Positions 32,368 through 41,132 are shown, numbered from the stretch's first letter. The stretch: DNA of 43,304 nt from Bacillota bacterium (GCA_963169565.1 CAUJDI010000036.1:1-43304); one strand, 5' to 3'. Translations and numbers: made by a program. Notes: a model not told the origin generated them from the sequence alone.

Positions 32368-33823
32368 GCGCCGCCCTCCCGTTGGGCTTTTCAGCCTTCT
32401 CGAGGGTGAACTCAAAGGCCGCGCCCGGCCCGTCCTTCAGCAGCCGGATGTCCTGCCCGTGTTTTTGCAGGATGGTCCTGCAGATGGCCAGGCCCAGCCC
32501 GGCGCCGTCCCCGGCGCTGTGCGCCTGCCGGCTGGTATAGAAGCGCTCAAAGATCTTCTCCTCATCCTCCGACAGGACCCCGATGCCGTTGTCCCGCACC
32601 GTAACGGCCAGGGTCTTCCGGTCCTTTTCCGCGATGCTCAGCGTGATCTGGCCGCCTTCGGGCGTAAAGCGGATCGCGTTGTCCAAAAGGTTGATCAGCA
32701 CCTGCTCGATCCCGTCCCGAGCGGCCAGGGCATACATGTCCTCCTGCTCAAACTCCGTGCGCATCTCGATCCCTTTCCCCTCAATCGCGGAGATCTTTGT
32801 GATCAGGACCAGGCGGACCGTTTCGCACAGGTTGAACACGGTCTTTTTCAGCTCGCTGTCCGGGGCCTCCGCGCGGGAGAGGTTCATCAGGCCGCTGATG
32901 AGCCGGTTGAGCCTCCTTGTCTCCTCCAGCACGATCGTCAGGCTCTGGCGGCTGTCCTCCGGTTTCACGGTGCCGTCCAGCAGCCCCTGGATGAAGCCCT
33001 GGATGCTGGTCATGGGGGAGCGCAGTTCGTGGGAGAGGTTCGCGATGAAGGTGCGCCTTGTCTCCTCCGTCTCCTGGATCTGCCTGGACATCCGGTTGAA
33101 GGAGGCGGAAAGATCCTTCAGTTCCCTGGCGCCGCCCTCGTTCACCGGCGGCGCGGCGATGCCCCTTGCCATCAGCCCCGCGGAATGGGCGATGGTCTCC
33201 AGCGGCTTCATCATCCTGCGGGTGTAGAAGGTCGCGATGGCGGCGGCTACCAGGAAAGCGGCCAGCGCGGCGACGGCGGCCTGCTTCCAGATGGTCTCAT
33301 AGGCCGCCCGGACGGACTGCGCGGCGGTCTGGATATAGACCGCGCCAAGCACCGCGCCGCTTTGCACCCAGGGGACGGCCACGGTGAACATCGGCCCGTC
33401 CTCGCCCTCTGTCTGGGCCACGACCTCCTCGCCGCCCAGCACGCGGTACAGGGTGTCCACGATGCCCCTGGGGTCAAAGGTGCTGGCCAGCTCCTGATGC
33501 TCCTGCAGGACCGAGGAGAAATTGCTGCTCATCCGCCCGCTGCGGTCCACCACCAGGCAGAAGGCGCTGAACTCCTCGTACACCGCGCGCACTTTGCGCG
33601 CCAGCATCTGCTGCGTGACCTCGTTCGCCGGCAGAAGGACTGTGCGCGCGGGGGCGCCGGCAAGGTAGGCGATGTCGTAGGCCTGGGATTTGAGCGCCTT
33701 GATCCGGCTCTGGATCTGCGCCTCCCTGGAGCTTAAGGCGAACACGAACAGCATCAGCAGCACGCACAGCAGGATGACCGCCGTGAACATCGCCATGAGT
33801 TTGAACAGCATGCCTCTTCGCAA
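32357..33823 (-). CDS. Sensor histidine kinase (HisKA type)
   Basis: A membrane sensor kinase of about 488 aa. Order of parts: one helix near the N-terminus (FTAVILLCVLLMLFVFAL), an external region of about 150 residues (PAS/Cache-like in its VVDRSGRMSSN and AVPWVQSGAVLGAVYIQTA segments), a second helix (AAVAALAAFLVAAAIATFY), a HAMP domain, HisKA with H265 in NLSHELRSP, and HATPase_c with NLLDNAIRF, DNGIGV and GAGLGL. The start is unclear: TTG 33823 has GAGG 9 bases upstream, TTG 33838 overlaps the regulator gene, and ATG 33811 has no ribosome site. It pairs with the regulator just upstream. The signal is unknown. Confidence 0.92.
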   Translation of the reverse strand: MRRGMLFKLMAMFTAVILLCVLLMLFVFALSSREAQIQSRIKALKSQAYDIAYLAGAPARTVLLPANEVTQQMLARKVRAVYEEFSAFCLVVDRSGRMSSNFSSVLQEHQELASTFDPRGIVDTLYRVLGGEEVVAQTEGEDGPMFTVAVPWVQSGAVLGAVYIQTAAQSVRAAYETIWKQAAVAALAAFLVAAAIATFYTRRMMKPLETIAHSAGLMARGIAAPPVNEGGARELKDLSASFNRMSRQIQETEETRRTFIANLSHELRSPMTSIQGFIQGLLDGTVKPEDSRQSLTIVLEETRRLNRLISGLMNLSRAEAPDSELKKTVFNLCETVRLVLITKISAIEGKGIEMRTEFEQEDMYALAARDGIEQVLINLLDNAIRFTPEGGQITLSIAEKDRKTLAVTVRDNGIGVLSEDEEKIFERFYTSRQAHSAGDGAGLGLAICRTILQKHGQDIRLLKDGPGAAFEFTLEKAEKPNGRAAHAD

Positions 33824-33824
33824 A

Positions 33825-34514
33825 CTACTTGACCTCAAACTTGTATCCGATGGACCAGATGGTCCTGATGCCCCAGCCGAAGCGCTCGCTGCCCTGCAGT
33901 TTCTCGCGCAGCCTTTTTACATGGACGTCAACGGTCCGGCTGTCGCCGAAATAATCAAAATCCCACACTTTTTCAAGCAGCTGCTCCCGGGTGAAGACCT
34001 GGTTCTGATGGGAGGCCAGGAAGTGCAGCAGTTCCAGCTCCTTGGGCGGCATCTGCATCGGCTGGCCGTCGTACGTCACCTCAAAGCTCTTCAGGCTGAT
34101 GACAAGGCCCGGAAAGGTCAGGGCCTTCTCCTTGTCATCCGAGGCCGCGCTTCGCCGCAGCACCGCCCTGACCCTGGCGGTCAGCTCCTTGGGCTCAAAG
34201 GGCTTGGTGACGTAGTCGTCCGCGCCCAGTTCAAGGCTCTTGACCTTGTCAAAGGTTTCCTCCTTCGCGCTGAGCATGATGATGGGGACCCGGCTCGTCT
34301 TTCGGATCTCCCGGCAAACGTCCCAGCCGTCGATGCCAGGCAGCATGATGTCCAGCAGCAGCAGCGCGGGCTCCGCCTTGCGGAAAGCCGCCAGCGCCTC
34401 GTCTCCGCGGGGATACTGCTTCACCTCAAACCCCTCTCCCTCCAGGTACATTTGGATCAGCCTGGCGATGTTGGGATCGTCGTCGACGATGTAGATGACC
34501 TGTTTTGCGTTCAT
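33825..34514 (-). CDS. OmpR/PhoB-family response regulator
   Basis: A two-domain DNA-binding regulator of 229 aa. The receiver has acidic residues D11-D13, phosphoacceptor D55 in LLLLDIMLPG, and K104 in YVTKPFEP. The C-terminal winged helix has ELELLHFLASHQNQVFTRE, then SRTVDVHVKRLREKL and IRTIWSIGYKF, typical of OmpR/PhoB. ATG 34514 has GGAGGGT upstream. It lies one base before the kinase gene and 10 bases after mutS2. Target genes are not evident from the window. Confidence 0.95.
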   Translation of the reverse strand: MNAKQVIYIVDDDPNIARLIQMYLEGEGFEVKQYPRGDEALAAFRKAEPALLLLDIMLPGIDGWDVCREIRKTSRVPIIMLSAKEETFDKVKSLELGADDYVTKPFEPKELTARVRAVLRRSAASDDKEKALTFPGLVISLKSFEVTYDGQPMQMPPKELELLHFLASHQNQVFTREQLLEKVWDFDYFGDSRTVDVHVKRLREKLQGSERFGWGIRTIWSIGYKFEVK

Positions 34515-34524
34515 CGTACCCTCC

Positions 34525-36873
34525 TTACCCCAGCGTGATGACGGTGACGCCTGCCTCGCCCTCGCCGTAGCGCCCCGGGCGCTGGCCCTTGACGTGGGGG
34601 TGGCGGCTCAGGTAGGCGCGAAGGCCGCTGCGCAGCGCGCCCGTTCCCTTGCCATGGATGATGTACACTTCATGCAGCCCCGCCAGCGTCGCGCTGTCCA
34701 GGTAATTGTCCACCGCCGCCATCGCCTCGTCAAGCGCCATGCCGCGTACGTCGCACTCCATCTTCACGCTGCGCTCAGCAGCCTGGGTCACTGAATGGAC
34801 CGTGGTCTGCTTTGCTTTCCTTTCGCCTTTCGCCCTGTACAGGCCGTCGGCGGGGACGCGCAGCTTGATGATCCCGGCCTGGACCTGCACCTCGCCCCTG
34901 GCGTCGGGCAGGGTGAGCAGGGTGGCCTCGGTGTTGTTCACGGCCAGCAGGACCCGCATGCCGGGCTGGAGCTCCTCTGTTTTCAGCGCGTCATTCGCCG
35001 CGCCCGCGTCCTGCCCGCCCGCGAGTTCATCCTGAAGGCCCGACAGGCGCCTGCGGAGGCTGTTCACGGCGTTGGGATCCTGCAGCTTGACGTTCTTGAG
35101 TTCTTCCAGCACCGCGGCGCTCTCCCGCCTGGCCTTCTCAACGATGCGCCTGGCCTCCTCGCGGGCTTTCTCACGGGCGCTGCTGCGCAGTTCGGCCATC
35201 TCCCTGTGGAGTTCCTCCGCCTCCTTCCGGAGCCGTTCGCTTTCAAGCCTTGCCGCCTCCGCCTCCTCCCGCTCCCTCTGGGCCGCCTGCCGCTGGACCT
35301 CGGCTTTGGCCAGCACGTCCTCAAACAGCAGCGTCTCCCGGCTCAAAAGGTCCTGCGCGTCCTTGATCAGCGCGTCGGACAGCCCAAGCCGGCGTGAAAT
35401 CTCAAAGGCGTTTGATTTGCCCGGCACGCCGATGGACAGGCGGTAGGTCGGGCTGAGGGTCTGCACGTCAAACTCCACGCTGGCGTTCCTGACGCCCGGC
35501 GTTCCGAGCCCGAAAGCCTTCAGTTCGCTGTAATGGGTCGTCGCGACCGTGCGGACGCCCATCTTCAGCATCCGCCGGAGGATGGCCTGCGCCAGGGCCG
35601 CTCCCTCGGTGGGGTCCGTGCCCGCGCCCAGCTCGTCGAACAGGACCAGGTCGCTGCTGTCCGCCTCGCCCATGATGGAAACGATGTTGACCATGTGCGA
35701 GGAAAACGTGGAAAGGGACTGCTCGATGCTCTGCTCGTCGCCGATGTCGACGAATACGTTTCCAAAAGCGGACAGCTCCGTGCCCAGTTGTCCGGGTATC
35801 TGCAGCCCGGCAAGGCCCATCAGGGTCATCAGGCCGACAGTCTTCAGCGTCACCGTTTTGCCGCCGGTGTTGGGGCCGGTGATGATCAACGTGGTGAAAT
35901 CATCGCCCAGCCACAGGTCGCAGGGGACGACCTGGTCGGAGGGAATGAGCGGGTGGCGCACCCTGACCAGACGGATATAGCCGCGCTGGTTGAGCTTCGG
36001 CCGCACCGCGCGCATCTGCCGCGCCAGGGCAGCCTTGGCAAAGCGGAAGTCCAGTTCGACGAGGATGTCCAGGTCTTCCTCCAGCTCATCCGCCTTCTCG
36101 CCCGCCCTGTCAGACAGCTCCGCCAGGATGCGCTCGATCTCCTGCCGCTCCTTCACCTGCCAGCCCTTCATCTCATTCCCGGCTTCCACCACAGCCATGG
36201 GCTCGATGAAAAGCGTCGCCCCGGTGGAGGACTGGTCATGCACGATGCCGGGCACCTGGGCGCGGTATTCCTGGCGCACGGGCAGGACGTAGCGGCCGTT
36301 GCGGACGGTCACCAGGCTGTCCTGGAGGTATTTGCTGCTCTGCGGGCTGTGGGCGATGGACTGCAGCCTGTCCCGGATCCGGTCGTTGCACAGCCGCAGG
36401 TGCCGGCGGATGTCGGCCAGCTGGGGGCTGGCTGAGTCGGCGACCTCTTCCTCGCTGATGAGGGCGTCGGAGATCGCGCGCTCCAGCTGGCGCAGCGGGG
36501 TCAGGCGGGCCGCCAGCACGCGCAGCCCCGGCGCGCGGTCCTCGTTCGCGTCCTCCAGTGCCTTTTTCGCGGCGTTCACGGCGCGCAGCAGTTCCGCGAT
36601 GTCAAGCAGGGCCCTCGGGGACAGGACGGATCCCTTTTTGGCCAGCCCCAGCCAGGCGCTGACGTCCTTGAAGGGGATCAGCGGGCTGTCGCCCCTGCCC
36701 AGGAGGACGAGCAGCGCTTCGTCCGTCTCATCCTGCGCCCGCTCCGCCGCGTCCAGCGTATCATGGGGCAGCAGCGCTTCGCACCTCGCCTGCCCCGGTT
36801 CGGTCAGGGCAAGGGCCGCGAGAAGGCCGATGATCTTGTTGTATTCCAGTGTTCTGAGCGATTTTTCGTTCAT
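34525..36873 (-). CDS. mutS2: Endonuclease MutS2
   Basis: A 782-aa MutS2 protein, known in Bacillota as an anti-recombination or ribosome-rescue ATPase rather than a mismatch repair protein. It lacks the mismatch-recognition domain I of MutS. The ATPase has Walker A GPNTGGKTVTLKT and Walker B LVLFDELGAGTDPTEGAAL. A long Ala, Glu and Arg-rich coiled coil follows, then a C-terminal Smr nuclease domain with CDVRGM and IIHGKGTGALR. Length is typical. ATG 36873 has GGAGC upstream, 20 bases after the U32 gene. zapA-U32-mutS2 is a recurrent clostridial order. Confidence 0.96.
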   Translation of the reverse strand: MNEKSLRTLEYNKIIGLLAALALTEPGQARCEALLPHDTLDAAERAQDETDEALLVLLGRGDSPLIPFKDVSAWLGLAKKGSVLSPRALLDIAELLRAVNAAKKALEDANEDRAPGLRVLAARLTPLRQLERAISDALISEEEVADSASPQLADIRRHLRLCNDRIRDRLQSIAHSPQSSKYLQDSLVTVRNGRYVLPVRQEYRAQVPGIVHDQSSTGATLFIEPMAVVEAGNEMKGWQVKERQEIERILAELSDRAGEKADELEEDLDILVELDFRFAKAALARQMRAVRPKLNQRGYIRLVRVRHPLIPSDQVVPCDLWLGDDFTTLIITGPNTGGKTVTLKTVGLMTLMGLAGLQIPGQLGTELSAFGNVFVDIGDEQSIEQSLSTFSSHMVNIVSIMGEADSSDLVLFDELGAGTDPTEGAALAQAILRRMLKMGVRTVATTHYSELKAFGLGTPGVRNASVEFDVQTLSPTYRLSIGVPGKSNAFEISRRLGLSDALIKDAQDLLSRETLLFEDVLAKAEVQRQAAQREREEAEAARLESERLRKEAEELHREMAELRSSAREKAREEARRIVEKARRESAAVLEELKNVKLQDPNAVNSLRRRLSGLQDELAGGQDAGAANDALKTEELQPGMRVLLAVNNTEATLLTLPDARGEVQVQAGIIKLRVPADGLYRAKGERKAKQTTVHSVTQAAERSVKMECDVRGMALDEAMAAVDNYLDSATLAGLHEVYIIHGKGTGALRSGLRAYLSRHPHVKGQRPGRYGEGEAGVTVITLG

Positions 36874-36893
36874 TGCGATTGCTCCGTGCTTGC

Positions 36894-39230
36894 TTACTCA
36901 ACACCTGACAGGAAGCGGCCGGGCTCCGTCCGGCGGGAAAGGCTTCCCTGGCCGCCTTTTTGCAGCGCAGCGTAGTGCCCGATGATCCTCTCCGCTTCCT
37001 CCTGGGTCTCCTGCCTGACGTCAGCCAGCCAGCTCATCCGGGGCGCGAGCTCTGACAGGTGAAGCGGCTGATGGTGGTAAAGGCTGATGAGGCAGCCTTC
37101 GTCAAAATGGGTCGGTATCAGCGGGTAGGCGCAGGAGAAACGGTCCAGGAGCGGATTCCCCAGGAGCCCTCTGCCCTGATCGCACAGGGTGCAGCCCGCG
37201 CGATTCCGGCTCAAACCCAGACGGACACGCTCCGGGCAGTGGTTCAGCTGCATCAGGGCCGTCCTGCCGTAGACCGGCAGGATGAGTTCGACCGCGTCTC
37301 CAGGCAGGTCTGCGATCTCTGCGCCGCTGAGTTCCCTTGAGATCACCGCCGCCTTTGCGCCCAGATCCCTCAGCAGACGCAGGGAGGCCCCGTTCCATAC
37401 CGGGACGCCTTCCCCGGTCAGGAAGGGTGAGCCCTCGGTGAGCCGAAGCTGTCCCACGTTGTCCGCCATCAGAAGGCAGCCCGTCTCCCTGATGAGAGGC
37501 AGAGCGTTGCAGATCGCTTCGTCGCTGATCTGCCTTGGCAGCATCAGGACGTCTCCGGGTTCTGCTCCGCCAAGCTGCGCTGCAAGCCGTTCCCCGCGGA
37601 AATCGTCAGGCGCAAGGATGATCCTGTCCGTGCCCGCCCTGAGGAGCGCTTCGCGGTCCTGGCGGGGCGACATGAGGGCGTACAGCCTGGGCACGCCGCC
37701 GGTCAGGGGCGCATGTGCGGGGCGTCCGGAGGCGTAAGGCTGCGGCGGGGAAATACGGTGCGCACCGATCAGCGCCTCTTGCAGCTTATCAAGCCCTTCC
37801 CTGCGCAGCGCGTTGAGCGCTTTGGCCGTCATGAAAGCGGGGAAGCCGCTTGAAAACGCAAAGGACCGCGGCGTGAACGGCGTGCCGCCGGATTTGAAGA
37901 TAAAGCGGCGGGCGGCCGCCTCGTCCAGCGGCTGACTGACCGCCTCGTCCGGGATGTCGCCCGACACCTCGACCGCCTGGTCCCGGCTCTTCAGGGTCAG
38001 GGCGGCGGGCTTGCCCCGGCAAAGCCTCAACTCCGCGTCATAAAGGATCTCTGGGGGTCGGGAGGCTGCCTCCCGCGCCGTTTTCAGCTGGGTCTCGTCC
38101 TGCAGCCGGAAGACCTCATCCCCGGGGCTGACCCTTTCCCTGAGGCGCAGCACTGCCTGCTGCCCCGCGGTCACGGCCGGGCCGGAATAGATCATCTCCT
38201 GCTCTGCTTTTCCACGGACGGCCAGGCCGTCGCCGTTGCCCAGGGGCTGGGTGAGATGCGCCTGCGCCAGCCAGACGTCCCCGTATGACTTGATGGATGT
38301 GATCCGGCCGATCCTGACGCCCCGATGGCTGACCCCGTCCATGCTGATGAGCTGCGCGTCTTCCTCGTTCAGCGCATGCCCCGCGGTGAACCCCCGGCTG
38401 AAGATCTGCTCAAGCGCTTTATGACTGGCTTCAGCGTCAGCCGATTCTTTCCCTGACAGGGCTGCGTCCAGGGCCCTGCGGTATGCGCAGGTGACGATCT
38501 GGACGTATTCCGGCCGCTTCAGCCTGCCTTCGATCTTGAAGCTGTTCGCACCGGCCCTGAGCAGCGCCGGGAGATGTTCCAGCGTGTTCATGTCCCTCAT
38601 GGACAGGAGCGGGCCGGAAACGTCCCGGTAGGCGTACTGCAGCCGGCAGGGCTGGGCGCAGCGTCCGCGGTTGCCGCTCCGTCCGCCGATCTGGGAGGAG
38701 AAAAGGCATTGCCCGGATACGCTCACGCACATCGCGCCGTGGACGAAGACCTCCGTTTTGATCCCTGTCTGGGCGATGGCCCGGATGGCGGTCAGGCTGC
38801 ATTCCCGGGCGGCGACCGCGCGGGACACCCCCAGGTCCAGTAAGAGGCCCGCGCCCCGGGCGTTGTGCACGCTCATCTGCGTGCTGGCATGGACGACGAC
38901 GCCGGGGAACTCTTCCCGAATGAGGCTGAGCACTCCCAGGTCCTGGACGATCACAGCGTCAGCTTGTAATTCGGCAAGGAGTCGGATCAATCCGCGCAGG
39001 GAATCCGTTTCGCGCTCCTTGATGAGCGTGTTGACCGTGACGTATGCGCGCCTGCCGTACAGGTGGGCAAAACGGATCGCGGCCTTAAGCGAAGCGTCAT
39101 CAAAGCCCGCCGAGGCGCGGGCCCCGTGGGAGGAAGCGCCCAGGTAGACGGCGTCAGCGCCGGCTGAAACGGCGGCCCTCAGGGCTTCCATGCTGCCCGC
39201 TGGGGAAAGGAGCTCCGCCTTCTCAGGCAT
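36894..39230 (-). CDS. U32 family protein with DUF3656 (RlhA-like)
   Basis: A 778-aa protein of the peptidase U32 family. The N-terminal TIM-barrel-like part has ELLSPAGSMEALRAAVSAGA and DAVYLGASSHGARASA. The iron-sulfur-type cysteines are in VHGAMCVSVSGQC and GRCAQPCRLQY. The long C-terminal region corresponds to DUF3656, as in E. coli RlhA, which hydroxylates C2501 of 23S rRNA; TrhP, which acts on tRNA, is the other studied relative. Hydroxylation of RNA is therefore more likely than proteolysis, but this is by family only. ATG 39230 has only a weak GGA site and overlaps zapA by 8 bases. Confidence 0.88.
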   Translation of the reverse strand: MPEKAELLSPAGSMEALRAAVSAGADAVYLGASSHGARASAGFDDASLKAAIRFAHLYGRRAYVTVNTLIKERETDSLRGLIRLLAELQADAVIVQDLGVLSLIREEFPGVVVHASTQMSVHNARGAGLLLDLGVSRAVAARECSLTAIRAIAQTGIKTEVFVHGAMCVSVSGQCLFSSQIGGRSGNRGRCAQPCRLQYAYRDVSGPLLSMRDMNTLEHLPALLRAGANSFKIEGRLKRPEYVQIVTCAYRRALDAALSGKESADAEASHKALEQIFSRGFTAGHALNEEDAQLISMDGVSHRGVRIGRITSIKSYGDVWLAQAHLTQPLGNGDGLAVRGKAEQEMIYSGPAVTAGQQAVLRLRERVSPGDEVFRLQDETQLKTAREAASRPPEILYDAELRLCRGKPAALTLKSRDQAVEVSGDIPDEAVSQPLDEAAARRFIFKSGGTPFTPRSFAFSSGFPAFMTAKALNALRREGLDKLQEALIGAHRISPPQPYASGRPAHAPLTGGVPRLYALMSPRQDREALLRAGTDRIILAPDDFRGERLAAQLGGAEPGDVLMLPRQISDEAICNALPLIRETGCLLMADNVGQLRLTEGSPFLTGEGVPVWNGASLRLLRDLGAKAAVISRELSGAEIADLPGDAVELILPVYGRTALMQLNHCPERVRLGLSRNRAGCTLCDQGRGLLGNPLLDRFSCAYPLIPTHFDEGCLISLYHHQPLHLSELAPRMSWLADVRQETQEEAERIIGHYAALQKGGQGSLSRRTEPGRFLSGVE

Positions 39231-39480
39231 CCTTTTCCATTTCTTCAAGCTGCCGGCGCAGCCGGGCATTGATCTCCTGCGCCTTGATCAGCTCATCGGC
39301 CAGCGACAGCGCCGCTGCCACTGCCGCGCCTTCCGGATTCAGGGAGGGATTTTGCTGGGCCGTTTCCCGGATGCGCCTGTCAGCCAGCTGCGCGACGCTT
39401 GCGAAATAGGAGGGCTCCTCCGCCCCGCTGAGCTGGTAGCTCCTTCCCGCGACCAGCACGGTGATGTGATGGACGATCAT
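39223..39480 (-). CDS. zapA: Cell division protein ZapA
   Basis: A small FtsZ-ring-associated protein of 85 aa that bundles FtsZ filaments. The N-terminal globular part (HHITVLVAGRSYQLSG) and the following helix (YFASVAQLADRRIRE) match ZapA. The C-terminal half is a coiled coil (ELIKAQEINARLRRQLEEME). The ATG overlaps the cyclophilin stop by 4 bases and its 3' end overlaps the U32 gene, so all three are translationally linked. Its partner ftsZ is 27 kb away in this window. Confidence 0.88.
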   Translation of the reverse strand: MIVHHITVLVAGRSYQLSGAEEPSYFASVAQLADRRIRETAQQNPSLNPEGAAVAAALSLADELIKAQEINARLRRQLEEMEKDA

Positions 39481-40010
39481 CGGGCGGGCAGCCTTGAGAA
39501 GGGGTAATCGGCGCCGTAAGTCTCCACCCGTATGCTCCTGATCACCTGCGGGGAGAGCGGTTTGTCGGCCCTGTCCCGCTTTGCGGAGACGACAGCGTCC
39601 GCGGCTTCCATCCCGCTTTGCACCATGCCGAAGGCGGCGTAGGAGCCGTCAAGGTGCGGGGAATCGGCGACCATGATGAAGAACTGGCTCCCGGCGGAGT
39701 CGCTGCGCATGCTGCGCGCCATGCTCAGGACGCCGCGGGCATGTTTCAGAGGGTTGCTGACGCCGTTTGCCATAAACTCGCCCTTGATCCCGTATCCCGG
39801 GCCGCCCATGCCGGTGCCGGAGGGACAGCCGCCCTGGATCATGAAGCCCGGGATGACGCGGTGGAAGACCAAACCGTCATAGAAGCGCTGGTTGGCCAAT
39901 GAGATGAAGTTGCCCACGCTCTCGGGGGCGTACTCCGGGTACAGGATACCGGTGATGGTCTGTCCGCTCTCCATCGTGATGGTAAAGGCCGGGTGCTGGC
40001 TGTCTGTCAT
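39477..40010 (-). CDS. Cyclophilin-type peptidyl-prolyl isomerase
   Basis: A 177-aa peptidyl-prolyl cis-trans isomerase of the cyclophilin family. The active-site region FHRVIPGFMIQGGCPSG and the SQFFIMVADSPHLDG segment are intact. No signal peptide or lipobox is seen, so it is cytoplasmic. ATG 40010 comes 5 bases after GGAGG on the minus strand. It is the first gene behind the promoter at 40044-40072 and starts the chain leading to zapA, U32, mutS2, the two-component pair and ispE. Confidence 0.94.
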   Translation of the reverse strand: MTDSQHPAFTITMESGQTITGILYPEYAPESVGNFISLANQRFYDGLVFHRVIPGFMIQGGCPSGTGMGGPGYGIKGEFMANGVSNPLKHARGVLSMARSMRSDSAGSQFFIMVADSPHLDGSYAAFGMVQSGMEAADAVVSAKRDRADKPLSPQVIRSIRVETYGADYPFSRLPAR

Positions 40011-40043
40011 GAAAACCTCCAAAATGTCCGTTTTCTATCGCTG

Positions 40044-40072
40044 ATGATAGCCCCGGGGACCCTTGTTGTCAA
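40044..40072 (-). promoter_or_regulatory. Near-consensus promoter for the cyclophilin-to-ispE operon
   Basis: On the minus strand TTGACA (plus 40067-40072) and TATCAT (plus 40044-40049) are separated by 17 bases, about 34 bases from the cyclophilin start codon. The seven genes after it have gaps of 20 bases or less or overlap, and I see no internal terminator. Confidence 0.85.
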
Positions 40073-40150
40073 TGAAACGGCGCTTTGGCGCGGGAAACGG
40101 CAAGGCCTGTCCGCTTCCCTACAATTTTGAGCGGATGCCCGATTCCGCGC

Positions 40151-40179
40151 TTGACAAGGCGGCCGGGCTTTAGTATTAT
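40151..40179 (+). promoter_or_regulatory. Promoter of the first tRNA cluster
   Basis: Perfect -35 TTGACA at 40151-40156, 17 bases, then TATTAT at 40174-40179, about 31 bases before tRNA-Pro. It is divergent from the cyclophilin promoter; the -35 elements are about 80 bases apart. Confidence 0.88.
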
Positions 40180-40209
40180 ATCGCTTGCCGCCGCATTGGC
40201 GGTGACCTT

Positions 40210-40286
40210 CGGGGTGTAGCGCAGTCTGGTAGCGCACGTGCTTTGGGAGCATGGGGCCGGGGGTTCAAATCCCTTCACCCCGACCA
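40210..40286 (+). tRNA. tRNA-Pro (UGG)
   Basis: A 77-nt cloverleaf. The acceptor CGGGGTG pairs with CACCCCG, and the anticodon stem CGTGC/GCATG encloses loop TTTGGGA with anticodon TGG. The T-loop region GGGGGTTCAAATCCC is standard. Discriminator A and an encoded CCA follow. First gene of a six-tRNA cluster. Confidence 0.95.
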
Positions 40287-40309
40287 ATTCGGGATGGAGT
40301 CGTCAGCGT

Positions 40310-40384
40310 GGCCCCGTGGTCAAGCGGTTAAGACATCGCCCTTTCACGGCGGTATCAGGGGTTCGAGTCCCCTCGGGGTCACCA
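40310..40384 (+). tRNA. tRNA-Glu (UUC)
   Basis: A 75-nt cloverleaf. The acceptor GGCCCCG pairs with CGGGGTC (G2-U71 wobble), the anticodon loop CTTTCAC has TTC, and discriminator A and an encoded CCA follow. It closely follows the known Bacillota tRNA-Glu pattern. A substrate of MnmA, encoded in this window. Confidence 0.95.
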
Positions 40385-40417
40385 CCTTTCGTACCATGCC
40401 AGACAGCCAACGGGTAA

Positions 40418-40494
<77 letters not shown>

Positions 40495-40498
40495 ATTA

Positions 40499-40575
40499 GG
40501 CCCGGTAGTTCAGTTGGTTAGAATGCCAGCCTGTCACGCTGGAGGTCGAGGGTTCGAGCCCCTTCCGGGTCGCCA
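40499..40575 (+). tRNA. tRNA-Asp (GUC), copy 1
   Basis: A 77-nt cloverleaf. The acceptor GGCCCGG pairs with CCGGGTC, the anticodon stem CCAGC/GCTGG holds loop CTGTCAC, and discriminator G and an encoded CCA follow. It is identical over its whole length to the copy at 41133-41209. Confidence 0.95.
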
Positions 40576-40597
40576 AATTCCTGCTGGTTGGGTCCGT

Positions 40598-40673
40598 GCT
40601 GGTGTAGCTCAATTGGCAGAGCAGCTGATTTGTAATCAGCAGGTTGCGGGTTCAAGTCCCTTCACCAGCTCCA
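40598..40673 (+). tRNA. tRNA-Thr (UGU)
   Basis: A 76-nt cloverleaf. The acceptor GCTGGTG pairs with CACCAGC, the anticodon stem GCTGA/TCAGC holds loop TTTGTAA, and discriminator T and an encoded CCA follow. Confidence 0.95.
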
Positions 40674-40676
40674 CAT

Positions 40677-40761
<85 letters not shown>

Positions 40762-40786
40762 GGGACCCCGCTTTCGGCGGGGTCCC
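40762..40786 (+). terminator. Terminator hairpin of the first tRNA cluster
   Basis: A perfect 10-bp GC-rich stem, GGGACCCCGC (40762-40771) and GCGGGGTCCC (40777-40786), loop TTTCG. The tail GTTCAATTTG is only moderately T-rich. It begins right after the CCA of tRNA-Tyr. Confidence 0.7.
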
Positions 40787-40797
40787 GTTCAATTTGA

Positions 40798-40819
40798 CAA
40801 AGTGTCTTCGGACACTTTG
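40798..40819 (+). other. UUCG-capped hairpin of unknown role
   Basis: CAAAGTGTC (40798-40806) and GACACTTTG (40811-40819) form a perfect 9-bp stem with a TTCG tetraloop, 11 bases after the tRNA terminator. No T run follows. From 40820 to 40997 I see no gene; there are two small, mutually exclusive stems near 40907-40930 (CAGTC/GACTG and CGGAGG/CCTCCG), and frames open here are artefacts of the nearby tRNAs. Confidence 0.5.
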
Positions 40820-40997
40820 CCGTTTGGCTATGACGCAGATGCTCTCAAGGAATGAACTGCTGCGCAACTCGCCCTGCCTGCCCCGCAAAGCCGAATGAAA
40901 CAATCACAGTCGGAGGACTGCGCCCTCCGCAACTCCCCGGGCATCGTTTCCACCTGTCACAGGCCGCGTCAATGCCTGATTTTTCAGTCCTGACCGC

Positions 40998-41026
40998 TTG
41001 ACAAAGGAACGCTCTTTGGATAAGAT
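40998..41026 (+). promoter_or_regulatory. Promoter of the second tRNA cluster
   Basis: Perfect TTGACA at 40998-41003 and TAAGAT at 41021-41026 with 17 bases between, 22 bases before tRNA-Val. Confidence 0.85.
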
Positions 41027-41048
41027 AGGCAAGCGCCTCGGGGCGCGG

Positions 41049-41124
41049 GGGAGCATAGCTCAGCTGGGAGAGCATCTGCCTTACAAGCAGAGGGTCACAG
41101 GTTCGAGCCCTGTTGTTCCCACCA
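41049..41124 (+). tRNA. tRNA-Val (UAC)
   Basis: A 76-nt cloverleaf. The acceptor GGGAGCA pairs with TGTTCCC (one G-U), the anticodon stem TCTGC/GCAGA holds loop CTTACAA, and discriminator A and an encoded CCA follow. Confidence 0.95.
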
Positions 41125-41132
41125 AGTACTGT

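Noticed and set aside
32327-33736. 469-aa open frame on the plus strand opposite the histidine kinase
   Set aside because: Shadow of the kinase gene. Repetitive His, Arg, Asp and Gly composition is typical of antisense frames in GC-rich DNA.
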